Assembly (NCBI GenBank): GCA_016718035.1
Contig: JADKEK010000003.1
Location: forward strand, 33,501-97,500
Length of the DNA: 64,000 nt
Direction: 5' to 3'
Source of the DNA: Bacteroidota bacterium
GTDB taxonomy: Bacteria; Bacteroidota; Bacteroidia; Chitinophagales; BACL12
This document shows, piece after piece, positions 41,556-50,681 of this stretch; the stretch's first letter is position 1, and each line of letters opens with the position of its first letter. The notes under the pieces are model-generated. The model did not search any database. It saw nothing but the letters and a program-made list of their open reading frames with translations, and had not been told where the DNA came from. Made by a program: the position numbers and the translations under genes.

Positions 41556-42575
41556 TTAATAACGAGGACAAGGCATTACATAATGTGTTGGAATTACCGG
41601 TAATATACAGCCTGTATAAACTAATGATAATTCGAAACCACCGTTACCTGCACTAGCTTCTTTTAATGTTGAAGTATTAATATCGTAACTGGCACCGAAA
41701 CGGAAATTTTTAAAATCCATTCCTACTGAAGCAATAATTGCATCATCTAAACGATAAGCACCACCAAGGAAGAAGGTTGCCGGGAAGTTTGCATTGTTCA
41801 AATAATAACCAAAATCTGAACCTACAATAATTTCTTTAGCACCCGACTGTGTTTGGAATAACACAGATGGTATAACGCCAAACTGACCACCGAAAGTGAT
41901 ACCTGCTTTTAAGTGTCCAACCATACGAGCACCTAATTTATTATCTTCATCAAGTAAAAATGATTCACTTGGTGATATTAAATTAAACATGGCAAAACCT
42001 GTAGTGATATTAAAAGATTTAGACACTTCATTGTGATATGCCAAACCTGCACTCATATTAAATTTTGAAATATTATCACCTAATCCGGCTTCAAATGTTG
42101 GAAGATCCGTATTAAAATCATCACCATCCCATTGACTAGGCCATTTTAGTGCATTAAAATCTAATGATTTTTGCATTAAACCTCCTTGTAAACCGATTGA
42201 TAGGTTATGATTATCACGACCACCTAAACCCAAAACAAAAGCAGTAGATGCCATTGCTGAAAGGTTACTAAGATTGCCGTCACCTGATACATCGTTAAAT
42301 AATAATAAACCTGCAGTTAATTTGCTTGCGCCCCCAATATTTTTCACAACCGGAGCATCAAAAAATACTTCGTAGGTTACATAAGGAGTTGTAACACTAG
42401 CCCACTGGTTGCGATAAGTTAAACCTGCTCTCCAATCACAGGAGTTAACGCCGGTCAGTGCAGGATTCAATGCCAAAGGAGCTGCATTGTACTGCGAGAA
42501 GTGAATGTCCTGCGCCCGGAGTACACCCACAGCCATGAAAGCTGCTAAAAACGTGATTTTGTAAATCTTCATCAT
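41556..42575 (-). CDS. T9SS membrane protein of the PorP/SprF family
   Basis: A 339-residue outer-membrane barrel. A signal peptide (to VLRAQ) is followed by the hallmark DIHFSQYNAAPLALNPALTGVN, then YRNQWASVTTPYVTYEVFFDAPV and GASYDINTSTLKEASAGNGGFELSLVYTG near the end. PorP/SprF proteins are needed for secretion or surface attachment of T9SS cargo, and many paralogues are paired with one type B substrate. Here the upstream gene is such a substrate and the downstream gene is the PorE-like OmpA protein, giving a substrate / PorP / PorE-like trio on one strand. The C-terminus carries a short unusual CGC-type tail (PRY). Confidence 0.9.
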   Translation of the reverse strand: MMKIYKITFLAAFMAVGVLRAQDIHFSQYNAAPLALNPALTGVNSCDWRAGLTYRNQWASVTTPYVTYEVFFDAPVVKNIGGASKLTAGLLLFNDVSGDGNLSNLSAMASTAFVLGLGGRDNHNLSIGLQGGLMQKSLDFNALKWPSQWDGDDFNTDLPTFEAGLGDNISKFNMSAGLAYHNEVSKSFNITTGFAMFNLISPSESFLLDEDNKLGARMVGHLKAGITFGGQFGVIPSVLFQTQSGAKEIIVGSDFGYYLNNANFPATFFLGGAYRLDDAIIASVGMDFKNFRFGASYDINTSTLKEASAGNGGFELSLVYTGCILPVIPTHYVMPCPRY

Positions 42576-42754
42576 TGGTTATTTTTTAAAATTTGTCTGA
42601 GTAATGTATTGTTGGTTATTGGTTTTTGTTATCATTCCGCACTTTACTCAACATTACTTGCTTAAAGATTGGTTTTTTTCTTAAGGGTTAAAAATACTAA
42701 ATCAATTTTAAACTGCAACACCGGACAGGTTCCCCTACCCTTGATGTAGTTTTT

Positions 42755-44599
42755 TTATCTAACTAAGGTTAAAGACCCCATTTTGGTGAAATCTTGTCCG
42801 TTCATATCCTTATAAGTTAAGTAATAAGTATAGGAACCTAAAGGTTGTTCTTCATTATTATAAATCCCTTTCCAGGAGTTAGTAAAGTTTGTTGATTCGA
42901 AAACCTGCTCGCCCCAGCGGTTAAAAATTTGCAGGTTATAAGATGCAAGCTGCCCCCTAACTATCACTGTAAACCCGTCGTTAAATCCATCACCGTTTGG
43001 TGAAAATGCATTTGGAACACCCACCAGGGCATCTGAGCTCACATTTACAGTAACCTGATCGGTAAATTCACAACCTATTGCTGTAGTTACATAAACAGTG
43101 TATACTGTAGTAACACCGGGAGTTGCAAGTGGGTCTGCAATATCAGGGTTACTTAAAGTTAAAATTGGCAGCCAGGTATATTCAACACCACCTGTTGCTT
43201 CGAGGAAGGCCGATTCGCCAAAATATATTGTTGTATCCTCTCCTGCATAAGCGCTCGACTCTTGTATGCTAACAGTAGTTGATGCTGTATTGATACAAGA
43301 TGCTAAAGTAGAAGTAACGGTATAGGTGGTTTCCTCAGTAGGTGAAGCCACAGTAGTAGAGGCACTTGGATCACTTAACGTTGCCTCAGGCGTCCACGAA
43401 TAGGTTTCTCCACCACTAGCGACTAAAACGGCATCTGTTCCAGGACAAATTATCGTGTCTGGTGAAATTGCAACAGGTATGGCATCGTAAATATATAACA
43501 CTAAGCTGTCGTCTAATCCTGTTATACATCCCGCCTCGATTGTTACCACAATAGTTTCAATACCCTCGTCAATACCATCTTCGGGAGCAATAATCGGTAT
43601 TTCAATCAGGGTATCTCCGGGTAAAAAGGTAAGTAATGTTTGCATTTCATAGTCTGTAACTGCAATTGCAGTTCCCCCAACACTGATAACTATCTCGAAA
43701 GTATCTATTGGCGCGAAGGATAACTCAAAAGACAAACTTCCTTCATTGCAACCTTCAATTATGTATGGATAGCCGTCAATTTCTGTTTCGTAAACGAGGT
43801 TTACGCCTGGACTTGAAAGAGAGCCGGCTTCAATAAATACGCCCGAATCCCAAACATAATCAGCATCATCAGCAATGGCAATTTTTAAATGATATGTTTC
43901 ACAAGGTATAACTTGACGTTTTGCTTCTAAAACTGTGGTAAATCCATCATATTGGATATAAAAGTCATCTGAATTATACGGAGGCACAGTTCCGTCCCCA
44001 TTATCTACAAAGTACTCTGTATTTAAAATGTGGTTCACATTATTGATAGAAACTTCTGTATCTGTACCAGGGATTAGTGCAAGGTTTTCAGTACCAACAA
44101 TACCTGGACCACTTATGTAAAAAGCAAAAACATCATTAATAAAGTTTACATACTCAATATATTCCTCTGATCCGAATACATAATTAAACCTAATAGTATC
44201 GGAGGTTACCGTTAAATCAAACTCAAGAACACAAGCATCATTTGTTCCAACTACACCTGGTATCATATTTAAATCAGCATCACCAGGTGCTCCATGACCT
44301 GTGCCCGTGCTGCCTGAATTGTTTGGACCGTTTGCAGAATATACGTCACCGGAAGTCAATAATATCCCATTAGCAATACCTACATTACAATCTAAACATT
44401 CAAAAAATCCCGATGCTCCAGACGGGCAATCCATGGTAACTCCAGAGATACTCACACCTTCGCCTATAAGCGATTCGGCAAGTTCTAAAGGAGTGGGTGA
44501 GTCGTCTATTTCTAATTGAGCGAAGCTAGTAGTGGCTGTAAACAGCAAAGTAGCTATAAAAAACGCAGTAAGGAGTAAATTGCGTAAAATTGGTTTCAT
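42755..44599 (-). CDS. T9SS type B (gliding-motility-associated) surface protein with choice-of-anchor L domain
   Basis: A 614-residue secreted protein. Signal peptide to SFAQ. A choice-of-anchor L domain spans about 40-255 (NAFGSEEYIEY-type: FNYVFGSEEYIEYVNFIND; VFAFYISGPG). A Calx-beta-like module (~265-370) and two PKD/SprB-like strand repeats (ICPGTDAVLVASGGETYSWTP) follow. The type B sorting domain begins VPNAFSPNGDGFND and contains IFNRWGEQVFES, ending TKMGSLTLVR. Type B substrates are usually exported with a dedicated PorP/SprF, and one lies immediately downstream. A -7 box and a short palindrome (44615-44629) precede the gene. Adhesion is a plausible role. Confidence 0.9.
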   Translation of the reverse strand: MKPILRNLLLTAFFIATLLFTATTSFAQLEIDDSPTPLELAESLIGEGVSISGVTMDCPSGASGFFECLDCNVGIANGILLTSGDVYSANGPNNSGSTGTGHGAPGDADLNMIPGVVGTNDACVLEFDLTVTSDTIRFNYVFGSEEYIEYVNFINDVFAFYISGPGIVGTENLALIPGTDTEVSINNVNHILNTEYFVDNGDGTVPPYNSDDFYIQYDGFTTVLEAKRQVIPCETYHLKIAIADDADYVWDSGVFIEAGSLSSPGVNLVYETEIDGYPYIIEGCNEGSLSFELSFAPIDTFEIVISVGGTAIAVTDYEMQTLLTFLPGDTLIEIPIIAPEDGIDEGIETIVVTIEAGCITGLDDSLVLYIYDAIPVAISPDTIICPGTDAVLVASGGETYSWTPEATLSDPSASTTVASPTEETTYTVTSTLASCINTASTTVSIQESSAYAGEDTTIYFGESAFLEATGGVEYTWLPILTLSNPDIADPLATPGVTTVYTVYVTTAIGCEFTDQVTVNVSSDALVGVPNAFSPNGDGFNDGFTVIVRGQLASYNLQIFNRWGEQVFESTNFTNSWKGIYNNEEQPLGSYTYYLTYKDMNGQDFTKMGSLTLVR

Positions 44600-44614
44600 T
44601 GTTAAAATATATGT

Positions 44615-44652
44615 TTAGGTTAAACCTAATAATAAAAGCACTCTCAAACTTA
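44615..44652 (-). promoter_or_regulatory. -7 element and leader palindrome of the type B substrate gene
   Basis: CAAACTTA at 44645-44652 reads TAAGTTTG (a TAnnTTTG match) on the minus strand. The predicted leader contains the inverted repeat TTAGGTT-A-AACCTAA (44615-44629). A related perfect palindrome occurs at 59361-59378. Confidence 0.45.
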
Positions 44653-44758
44653 CGAATAATTTAACAAATTACATTAAACTATTGCAGTTTTTAATTGCTG
44701 AATATGACATAGCAGTGACACATATGCCATCCTTCAACTTGCGATTGGCAGGGGTTTA

Positions 44759-46057
44759 TTAACTCTGGGGTGTGCGTTTTGACATTCGCCACAATACGAA
44801 CATCATTCCAAGCCCGAAGCTAATAAATATTATTGATATGAAGGTAGCCTGAGTAGCATGGATACCCATAAATTCCAATACATTGTTTACGCGTATTTTT
44901 TCAATGAAGTAGCGCTCAAGCCCTGCAAATATCACGTATAAGGCGAGTAACATACCGGGTATTTTCAACTTTTTTCGTAAAAACCATAATATCCCGAAAA
45001 TCATGAGCGACATAATAATTTCATATATCGGTGTTGGATAAACCGCAACCGGGAGCTGACCACACCAATCGCCCTGACAGCCCTGAATATAAGCGCCTTC
45101 GTTGTTTACATTGTAAGCGTAGTTTTGGGCAAATAAGGATCTTGGCAAAAACGATGGACCTTCAAAATGTGACGATGGTACATTATCTAATGATTCAAAT
45201 TCACGCTCAAAATAAGCTGCATTTGCTTCTAAAACCTTTTCAAAATCGCCCGGTTGAGCAGCCACAACACTTCCATCGGCTTGTGAAACATAGGCGCTAT
45301 TTAATATCCCCCAATCACCATCACCTGAAACCTGACACCCCATTCTTCCTACTGCATATGCAAGAATTAACGCAGGAGCCACTGCATCACCTAAATGTAA
45401 TACATGTATTTTTTTACTTTTTGCATACAATATCACACACAAGGCACCTAGTAATAATCCACCATAAATAGTTAAACCATTAAAGAAATTGCCAAATGGG
45501 TCTTCAATAAAATCTTTCCATCCATTAGGCTCTTCAAAGTTGGAAAATATTTTTGCACCTAAAATTCCGGACACAGCTGCCACCATCACAATGTCGCCCA
45601 ATCTGTCGTGAGGAAAAATGGTAATTGTTTTTTCTTTAGGTTGTGGTAATTGCTCTTTTTTCTTTTCGCGATATTTTAAATACGTCAATGCAATGCCTCC
45701 CAATAAACCGAATAAAATGTTTCCTTCACCTGAAAATACAAATGCCTGTGGAGCATCATTAAATGTGCTCCAGTTCAATATCATGCCACCTATTTTAAAC
45801 CCAACTAAAAACCCTATTATACCATTAAAAATAAGTTCAGATGTACTCGCCGGTTTACCTACAACAATTTTAATATTGGTAGATTGTAATAAACCTTGTT
45901 CTTTTTTTCTTTTTAATTCTTTGTATAAAATCCAACCTGCAACTAAAAATGCCATCCCCACAAAAAATCCAAAACTAAATACAGGAAAACGCATGTTAGT
46001 TCCAAACCAATCGTTGAATAATTCTGCTAAAGTTGCATATGAACGGAGTTGTACCAT
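44759..46057 (-). CDS. lgt: Prolipoprotein diacylglyceryl transferase
   Basis: A 432-residue inner-membrane enzyme that attaches diacylglycerol from phosphatidylglycerol to the lipobox cysteine of lipoproteins. Multiple helices are evident. The signature is HLGDAVAPALILAYAVGRMGCQVSGDGDWG, the Bacteroidota form of the Lgt motif, together with YGGLLLGALCVILYAKS and the C-terminal YPTPIYEIIMSLMIFG. It is longer than the E. coli enzyme because of extra N-terminal helices and an inserted loop (about 245-310), as is common in the phylum. It supplies the S9 and 61064 lipoproteins in this window. mtaB lies 11 bp upstream on the same strand. Confidence 0.93.
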   Translation of the reverse strand: MVQLRSYATLAELFNDWFGTNMRFPVFSFGFFVGMAFLVAGWILYKELKRKKEQGLLQSTNIKIVVGKPASTSELIFNGIIGFLVGFKIGGMILNWSTFNDAPQAFVFSGEGNILFGLLGGIALTYLKYREKKKEQLPQPKEKTITIFPHDRLGDIVMVAAVSGILGAKIFSNFEEPNGWKDFIEDPFGNFFNGLTIYGGLLLGALCVILYAKSKKIHVLHLGDAVAPALILAYAVGRMGCQVSGDGDWGILNSAYVSQADGSVVAAQPGDFEKVLEANAAYFEREFESLDNVPSSHFEGPSFLPRSLFAQNYAYNVNNEGAYIQGCQGDWCGQLPVAVYPTPIYEIIMSLMIFGILWFLRKKLKIPGMLLALYVIFAGLERYFIEKIRVNNVLEFMGIHATQATFISIIFISFGLGMMFVLWRMSKRTPQS

Positions 46058-46068
46058 TTAATTTATTT

Positions 46069-47439
46069 TTATTTATTAAAAGATTGGATTGATTCGTGTG
46101 TTAAAATTGCCTGATTAGATTTATCCTGAGGCTCACCCAACATGTCGCCATCAGCATCAATAGCTGTTAGTTGCACATCCACTATTTCATTCACCAACAG
46201 CGGGTCATATTGTGTTTTTACGCGAATATAATTATCTGTAAAACCAAACATCCAAACACCATCTGTTTCTTCTTCAAATAATACAGGTCGCGTTGTTGAA
46301 ACAAATTGATTATAAAAATAACGACGTTTTTTTTCGCTTAAACTTCTTAATTGTGTGGTGCGCTCCTCACGAATTTTTTGAGGCACCGGTTCAGGTAAAT
46401 TTAATGCATAAGTATTTGGGCGTTCGCTATACGTAAATACGTGCAAATAACTTATTGGCAATTCGTTTAAAAATTGATACGTAGCCAAAAAATCTTCATG
46501 TGTTTCACCGGGAAAACCGGTAATTACATCTACCCCAATACAACAATGCGGCATCATATTTTTAATCAGGTGCACACGTGAAGCATATAAATCGCGCTGA
46601 TATCTTCTGCGCATTAATCGCAAAATTTTATCGCTTCCACTTTGTAATGGAATGTGAAAATGTGGAACAAATTTTATCGACTTCGCAACAAAAGCAATAA
46701 TTTCTTCTTGTAATAAATTAGGCTCAATTGATGAAATGCGGAATCGTTGAATTTTTTCTACTTTATCTAATGCCTGAACTAATTCGAAAAATGATTCTTC
46801 ATTTTCTAAACCATTTAAATGACCAAAATCGCCGAGGTTTACACCTGTTAATACTATTTCAGCAACATCGTTTTCAGCAATGCGATTTACATTTTCAATT
46901 ACATTGGAAATAGTGTTACTTCTGCTTGCTCCGCGCGCTAACGGAATGGTGCAAAATGAACAGGAATAATCGCAACCATCCTGCACCTTTAAAAATGTAC
47001 GTGTGCGTTCACCAAACGACCAAGCTGTATTAAATTGTCTTACCTCATTAATATTTCCATTAATAAATTGCCCTTTGTTATCTGCCGTTTTGGGAGCTAA
47101 TCCGAGAATATGTGTGGTGAGATTAAATTTTTCGGCTGCACCTAAAACTAAATCTACCCCCGGAATACTTACGATTTCTTCAGGCTTTAGTTGAGCATAA
47201 CAACCCACAATTACAATTCGTGCATTGGGTGAAATTTTGAGCGCCTGACGGACAATTTTTTTACACTTTTTATCTGCATGTTCAGTTACGGAGCAGGTGT
47301 TTACTACATACACATCAGCAGGCTCGTGAAAACCTTTTATTTCAAACCCAGCCTCTTCCATTTGTCTGCCGAGCGCAGAACTTTCAGAGTAATTGAGCTT
47401 GCAACCTAATGTATATAACGCTACACTCCGTTTTTGCAT
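46069..47439 (-). CDS. mtaB: tRNA t6A37 methylthiotransferase
   Basis: A 456-residue radical-SAM enzyme that converts t6A37 to ms2t6A37 in tRNAs decoding ANN codons. Its N-terminal UPF0004 domain with cluster cysteines starts LYTLGCKLNYSES (Cys13) and continues VVNTCSVTEHADKKC. The radical-SAM cluster CDYSCSFC lies near residues 155-162, followed by ARGASRSN, FHIPLQSGSDKIL and the TRAM-like C-terminus. The LGCKLNxxES start distinguishes MtaB from MiaB and RimO. It appears to be the first gene of an mtaB-lgt unit. A -7 box at 47447-47454 lies so close to the ATG that the transcript could be nearly leaderless. Confidence 0.93.
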   Translation of the reverse strand: MQKRSVALYTLGCKLNYSESSALGRQMEEAGFEIKGFHEPADVYVVNTCSVTEHADKKCKKIVRQALKISPNARIVIVGCYAQLKPEEIVSIPGVDLVLGAAEKFNLTTHILGLAPKTADNKGQFINGNINEVRQFNTAWSFGERTRTFLKVQDGCDYSCSFCTIPLARGASRSNTISNVIENVNRIAENDVAEIVLTGVNLGDFGHLNGLENEESFFELVQALDKVEKIQRFRISSIEPNLLQEEIIAFVAKSIKFVPHFHIPLQSGSDKILRLMRRRYQRDLYASRVHLIKNMMPHCCIGVDVITGFPGETHEDFLATYQFLNELPISYLHVFTYSERPNTYALNLPEPVPQKIREERTTQLRSLSEKKRRYFYNQFVSTTRPVLFEEETDGVWMFGFTDNYIRVKTQYDPLLVNEIVDVQLTAIDADGDMLGEPQDKSNQAILTHESIQSFNK

Positions 47440-47446
47440 ACCCTCG

Positions 47447-47454
47447 CAAAATTA
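47447..47454 (-). promoter_or_regulatory. -7 element (TAATTTTG) just before mtaB
   Basis: CAAAATTA on the plus strand, only seven bases before the ATG on the minus strand. If used, the mRNA would have almost no leader; otherwise it is a chance match. Confidence 0.3.
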
Positions 47455-47601
47455 GTTAATTAAGCCTTATTAGCAGCCTGCTTCCGATGAATAAACCATT
47501 TTAACCTGCCAATATCCGCTTGTTAAGGTGAAAGAAATTATTGTCGTTTCGGCTGAAAATTGGGAAATTGCACCTTATATTTCGGAAAAATAGCGAGTTG
47601 T

Positions 47602-48333
47602 ATGCTAATTGAACATCGTGGAAAATGTTTTGATCTGAGCAAACCAATTGATATTGGCATTTCATTGCATGATGGAGCACAACTCAATTGTTATTCGGCA
47701 CCGCCTTTCGCTTCTAGACCGGTTGTGTTGGGCGATTTTGTTGGCGATATGCAACAGGGTGGATTGCTCAATTATAAAACTGTAACACTTAACCCACATG
47801 GCAATGGCACACATACCGAATGCCTTTCGCATGTGTATGATACACCTTTAACTATTAATCAAGCTTTAAAGCAATTTCACTTTTTGGCGCAATTAATTAC
47901 CCTTATACCGCATAAAACCAAAGAAAACGACCTTGTTTTAAATACTGCCCATGTAAAAGATAAAATTGAACCTGGTGTTAATGCATTGATTATCAGAACT
48001 TTACCAAACGACAAATCGAAGCTTACCCGCAATTATAACAAGACCAATCCACCATATCTGGAAGAATCACTAGCTACTTACCTTAATAAGCAGGGTATTT
48101 TTCATTTATTGGTCGATTTGCCCAGCTTGGATAGAGAAGAGGACGGCGGAAAACTGTCAGCCCATAAGGCTTTTTGGGGAATTCCAAACAAACTTCGCCC
48201 CTCGGCAACTATTACCGAACTTATTTATGTCCCTAACGAAGTAAAGGATGGCACTTATCTGCTCAACCTGCAAATTGCCGCCTTTGAGTTGGATGCAACG
48301 CCCTCTAAACCGGTGTTATACCCGCAACTGTAG
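47602..48333 (+). CDS. Cyclase family protein, kynurenine formamidase-like
   Basis: A 243-residue protein of the metal-dependent cyclase / bacterial KynB family. The metal site is GNGTHTECLSHV (family HxGTHxD-type), with FDLSKPIDIGISL at the N-terminus and HLLVDLPSLDREEDGGKLSAHKAFWGI towards the end. Family members hydrolyse N-formylkynurenine or related substrates. Since the window also encodes tryptophan 2,3-dioxygenase, a formamidase role is plausible, though the two genes are 39 kb apart. I start at the ATG 47602 rather than a TTG at 47560, as family members begin close to the FDLSKP motif. Confidence 0.75.
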   Translation: MLIEHRGKCFDLSKPIDIGISLHDGAQLNCYSAPPFASRPVVLGDFVGDMQQGGLLNYKTVTLNPHGNGTHTECLSHVYDTPLTINQALKQFHFLAQLITLIPHKTKENDLVLNTAHVKDKIEPGVNALIIRTLPNDKSKLTRNYNKTNPPYLEESLATYLNKQGIFHLLVDLPSLDREEDGGKLSAHKAFWGIPNKLRPSATITELIYVPNEVKDGTYLLNLQIAAFELDATPSKPVLYPQL

Positions 48334-48399
48334 GAAGTCGTTGATATACATTTCCCAATTTGATAACATTATTTTAGGCAGCCGACTGCAAATATTGGG

Positions 48400-48407
48400 T
48401 ATCTTTG
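48400..48407 (+). promoter_or_regulatory. -7 element (TATCTTTG)
   Basis: TATCTTTG, 17 bp before the ATG of the secreted phospholipase D-like protein. The LamG gene after it probably shares this promoter. Confidence 0.55.
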
Positions 48408-48424
48408 CACCTTTATTTTAAGAT

Positions 48425-50662
48425 ATGAAAAAAGGTTTACTTACTACTATTCTGCTCGCAGGTATCAGTTTACTTGGACAAGCACAAATTTCAATTGCAG
48501 ACGCCAGAATTTTGGCTCCGGGTACTAATGTCACCGTAAAAGGATTGGTTTTAAACGGCGCTGAGTTAGGCGATATCCGTTATATTCAGGACAATACCGG
48601 TAACATAGCAGCTTTTGGCGCTACTTTATTAGATGGCGTATTAAGAGGCGATTCGATTCAGGTTACCGGACCATTATTTAATTATAATTCTCTTTTAGAA
48701 ATATCACCGGTAAGTAGTGTAACCGTAATTAACTCAGGCAATCCATTACCAACTCCAACTAGTATTACAACAGTTTCAGGATATATTGAATCTTTTGAAG
48801 CAAAATTGGTAACAGTTAGTGCAGCATTATTTACTGAAACTGGAACATTTTCAACTGCAGGTTCAGGAACAAATTATGATATTACCGATGCTGCAGGAAC
48901 AGCTCAAGTGCGTGTTGTTACTTCTACCAATATTGATGGTACACCAATTCCTACCGATGAAGTTTCTGTTACAGGAATAATGAGCCAATTTGCTCCGGGC
49001 GGAACAGGTGGTTACCAATTATTACCACGTGATCTTGCAGATATTTCAACCGGAGGCAATCCACCGGTATTTTCAACAGGTTTAACACAAACCGATATCA
49101 CTACTTCATCTTTTACAGTAAATTTCAGCACATTAAATCCCGGCAATACCATTATTTATTATGGTCTTACAACAGCATTAGGAAGTGTTTCCAGTGATGT
49201 TGCTTTGGTTACCACACATGCACACAATTTAACAGGATTAACTGCTGGAACTATTTATTATGTGCAGGCTGCAAGTGTAAGTGCTACTAACGACACTTCA
49301 TTTTCTGCAATAAGTGCAATGGCAACAGCATCTAATTCAAGTGGTCAAATTAAAGTGTGGTTTAATAATACCGTAGATAATAGTGTTTCAACAGGTACTA
49401 ACGCCATATTTGTAAATGGCGCAATGGACGATACCATAATTTGGTATTTAGATCATGCTAAATATTCTGTTGACTTAGCTATTTATAATATTGATAACAT
49501 TAATAATATTATTACTGCAATTAACGATGCTTATTCCAGAGGTTTAGACGTTCGTGTAATTTGCGATAGTGGTGTTGATGATTTTAATTACGGACTGATA
49601 AATATTGGCCCCGGCAAAAAGAAAAAATCACCACCTGATGGTTCAACAAATGCAGATGGTGCGTTATATGGCATTATGCATAATAAATTTATTGTAGTTG
49701 ATGCAATATCTACTGACCCAGATGATGCATGGGTTATTACAGGCTCTATGAATTTTACTGATGCTCAGGTTAAAATTGATAAACAAAATATTATTGCTAT
49801 TCAAGATCAAAGCTTGGCAAGGGGTTATAGGTTAGAATTTGACGAATTGTTTAATGGCAAATTCGGTCCGGATAAATCAAACAATACGCCACATGAATTT
49901 ATTATTGGTGGCAACCGCGTTGAATTATATTTTTCTCCAAGCGATGAAACTGAAACGCGCATGTTAGAAAAAATCAACACTGCTGATTACGACTTACACT
50001 TTGCCGTATTTTCATTTACCCGTTTCGGAATTAGTTATGAAATAGAAGATGCTGTTACCGAGCGTGGTGTATTTGCAGCGGGTATCTACGATCAAACCGA
50101 TGCATCTGATTCTACAGCAGTAAATATTTTAGAAGATGCTTTAGGCGATAAATTTTTCAACTATTCAGGAAGCAATTTATTACACCATAAATATTTGTTG
50201 ATTGATGCCAACTGTTCGCAATCAGACCCGTTAGTTTGGACAGGTTCACACAATTGGAGCACAAGTGCTAATTCACGTAACGATGAAAACACTTTAGTAA
50301 TTCACGATTCAACTACCACCAACATTTATTACCAAGAATTTATGCAACGTTATAAGGAGGAAGGTGCAACAACATTTGTAAGTGAAAAATGTGATTTTGT
50401 TGGAGTGGAAGAACAAGTCGTTGAAAATTCACTTTTACTTTACCCCAACCCGGCTCAAAATGAACTTAACATTTACGCCAATAATCTTGCCGATTTCGAC
50501 TTACTTTATATTTACGATTTATCTGGCAAAAAAATGTTGTCTACAGCAGTTAACAACCAGGCACTTATTAATATAAATACTTCCGATTTCAGCGCAGGTG
50601 TTTATTTTATAGTTATTCAAAACGAAGAAACCATTTACAGCAAACAATTTATTAAGCAATAA
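48425..50662 (+). CDS. T9SS-secreted phospholipase D-like protein with OB-fold and FN3 domains
   Basis: A 745-residue secreted enzyme. Signal peptide to GQAQ. An OB-fold-like module (~20-205, SIADARILAPGTNVTVKGLVL ... RYIQDNTGNIAAFG) precedes an FN3 domain (~215-300). Two PLD domains follow, each with an intact HxKx4D motif: HNKFIVVD (419-426) with GSMNFTDAQ, and HHKYLLID (587-594) with GSHNWSTSANSRNDEN. The end is a type A sorting domain (LLLYPNPAQNELNIY ... KQFIKQ). Two intact HKD motifs imply an active phosphodiesterase; the OB-fold would suit a nuclease, but lipid substrates are equally possible. A LamG gene follows after 19 bp. Confidence 0.88.
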   Translation: MKKGLLTTILLAGISLLGQAQISIADARILAPGTNVTVKGLVLNGAELGDIRYIQDNTGNIAAFGATLLDGVLRGDSIQVTGPLFNYNSLLEISPVSSVTVINSGNPLPTPTSITTVSGYIESFEAKLVTVSAALFTETGTFSTAGSGTNYDITDAAGTAQVRVVTSTNIDGTPIPTDEVSVTGIMSQFAPGGTGGYQLLPRDLADISTGGNPPVFSTGLTQTDITTSSFTVNFSTLNPGNTIIYYGLTTALGSVSSDVALVTTHAHNLTGLTAGTIYYVQAASVSATNDTSFSAISAMATASNSSGQIKVWFNNTVDNSVSTGTNAIFVNGAMDDTIIWYLDHAKYSVDLAIYNIDNINNIITAINDAYSRGLDVRVICDSGVDDFNYGLINIGPGKKKKSPPDGSTNADGALYGIMHNKFIVVDAISTDPDDAWVITGSMNFTDAQVKIDKQNIIAIQDQSLARGYRLEFDELFNGKFGPDKSNNTPHEFIIGGNRVELYFSPSDETETRMLEKINTADYDLHFAVFSFTRFGISYEIEDAVTERGVFAAGIYDQTDASDSTAVNILEDALGDKFFNYSGSNLLHHKYLLIDANCSQSDPLVWTGSHNWSTSANSRNDENTLVIHDSTTTNIYYQEFMQRYKEEGATTFVSEKCDFVGVEEQVVENSLLLYPNPAQNELNIYANNLADFDLLYIYDLSGKKMLSTAVNNQALININTSDFSAGVYFIVIQNEETIYSKQFIKQ

Positions 50663-50681
50663 CATTGCAGTTGAGTCTACT

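Noticed and set aside
47560..47601. TTG start for the cyclase gene, adding 14 residues
   Set aside because: The extra residues do not resemble the family N-terminus, and ATG at 47602 sits just before the conserved FDLSKP motif.
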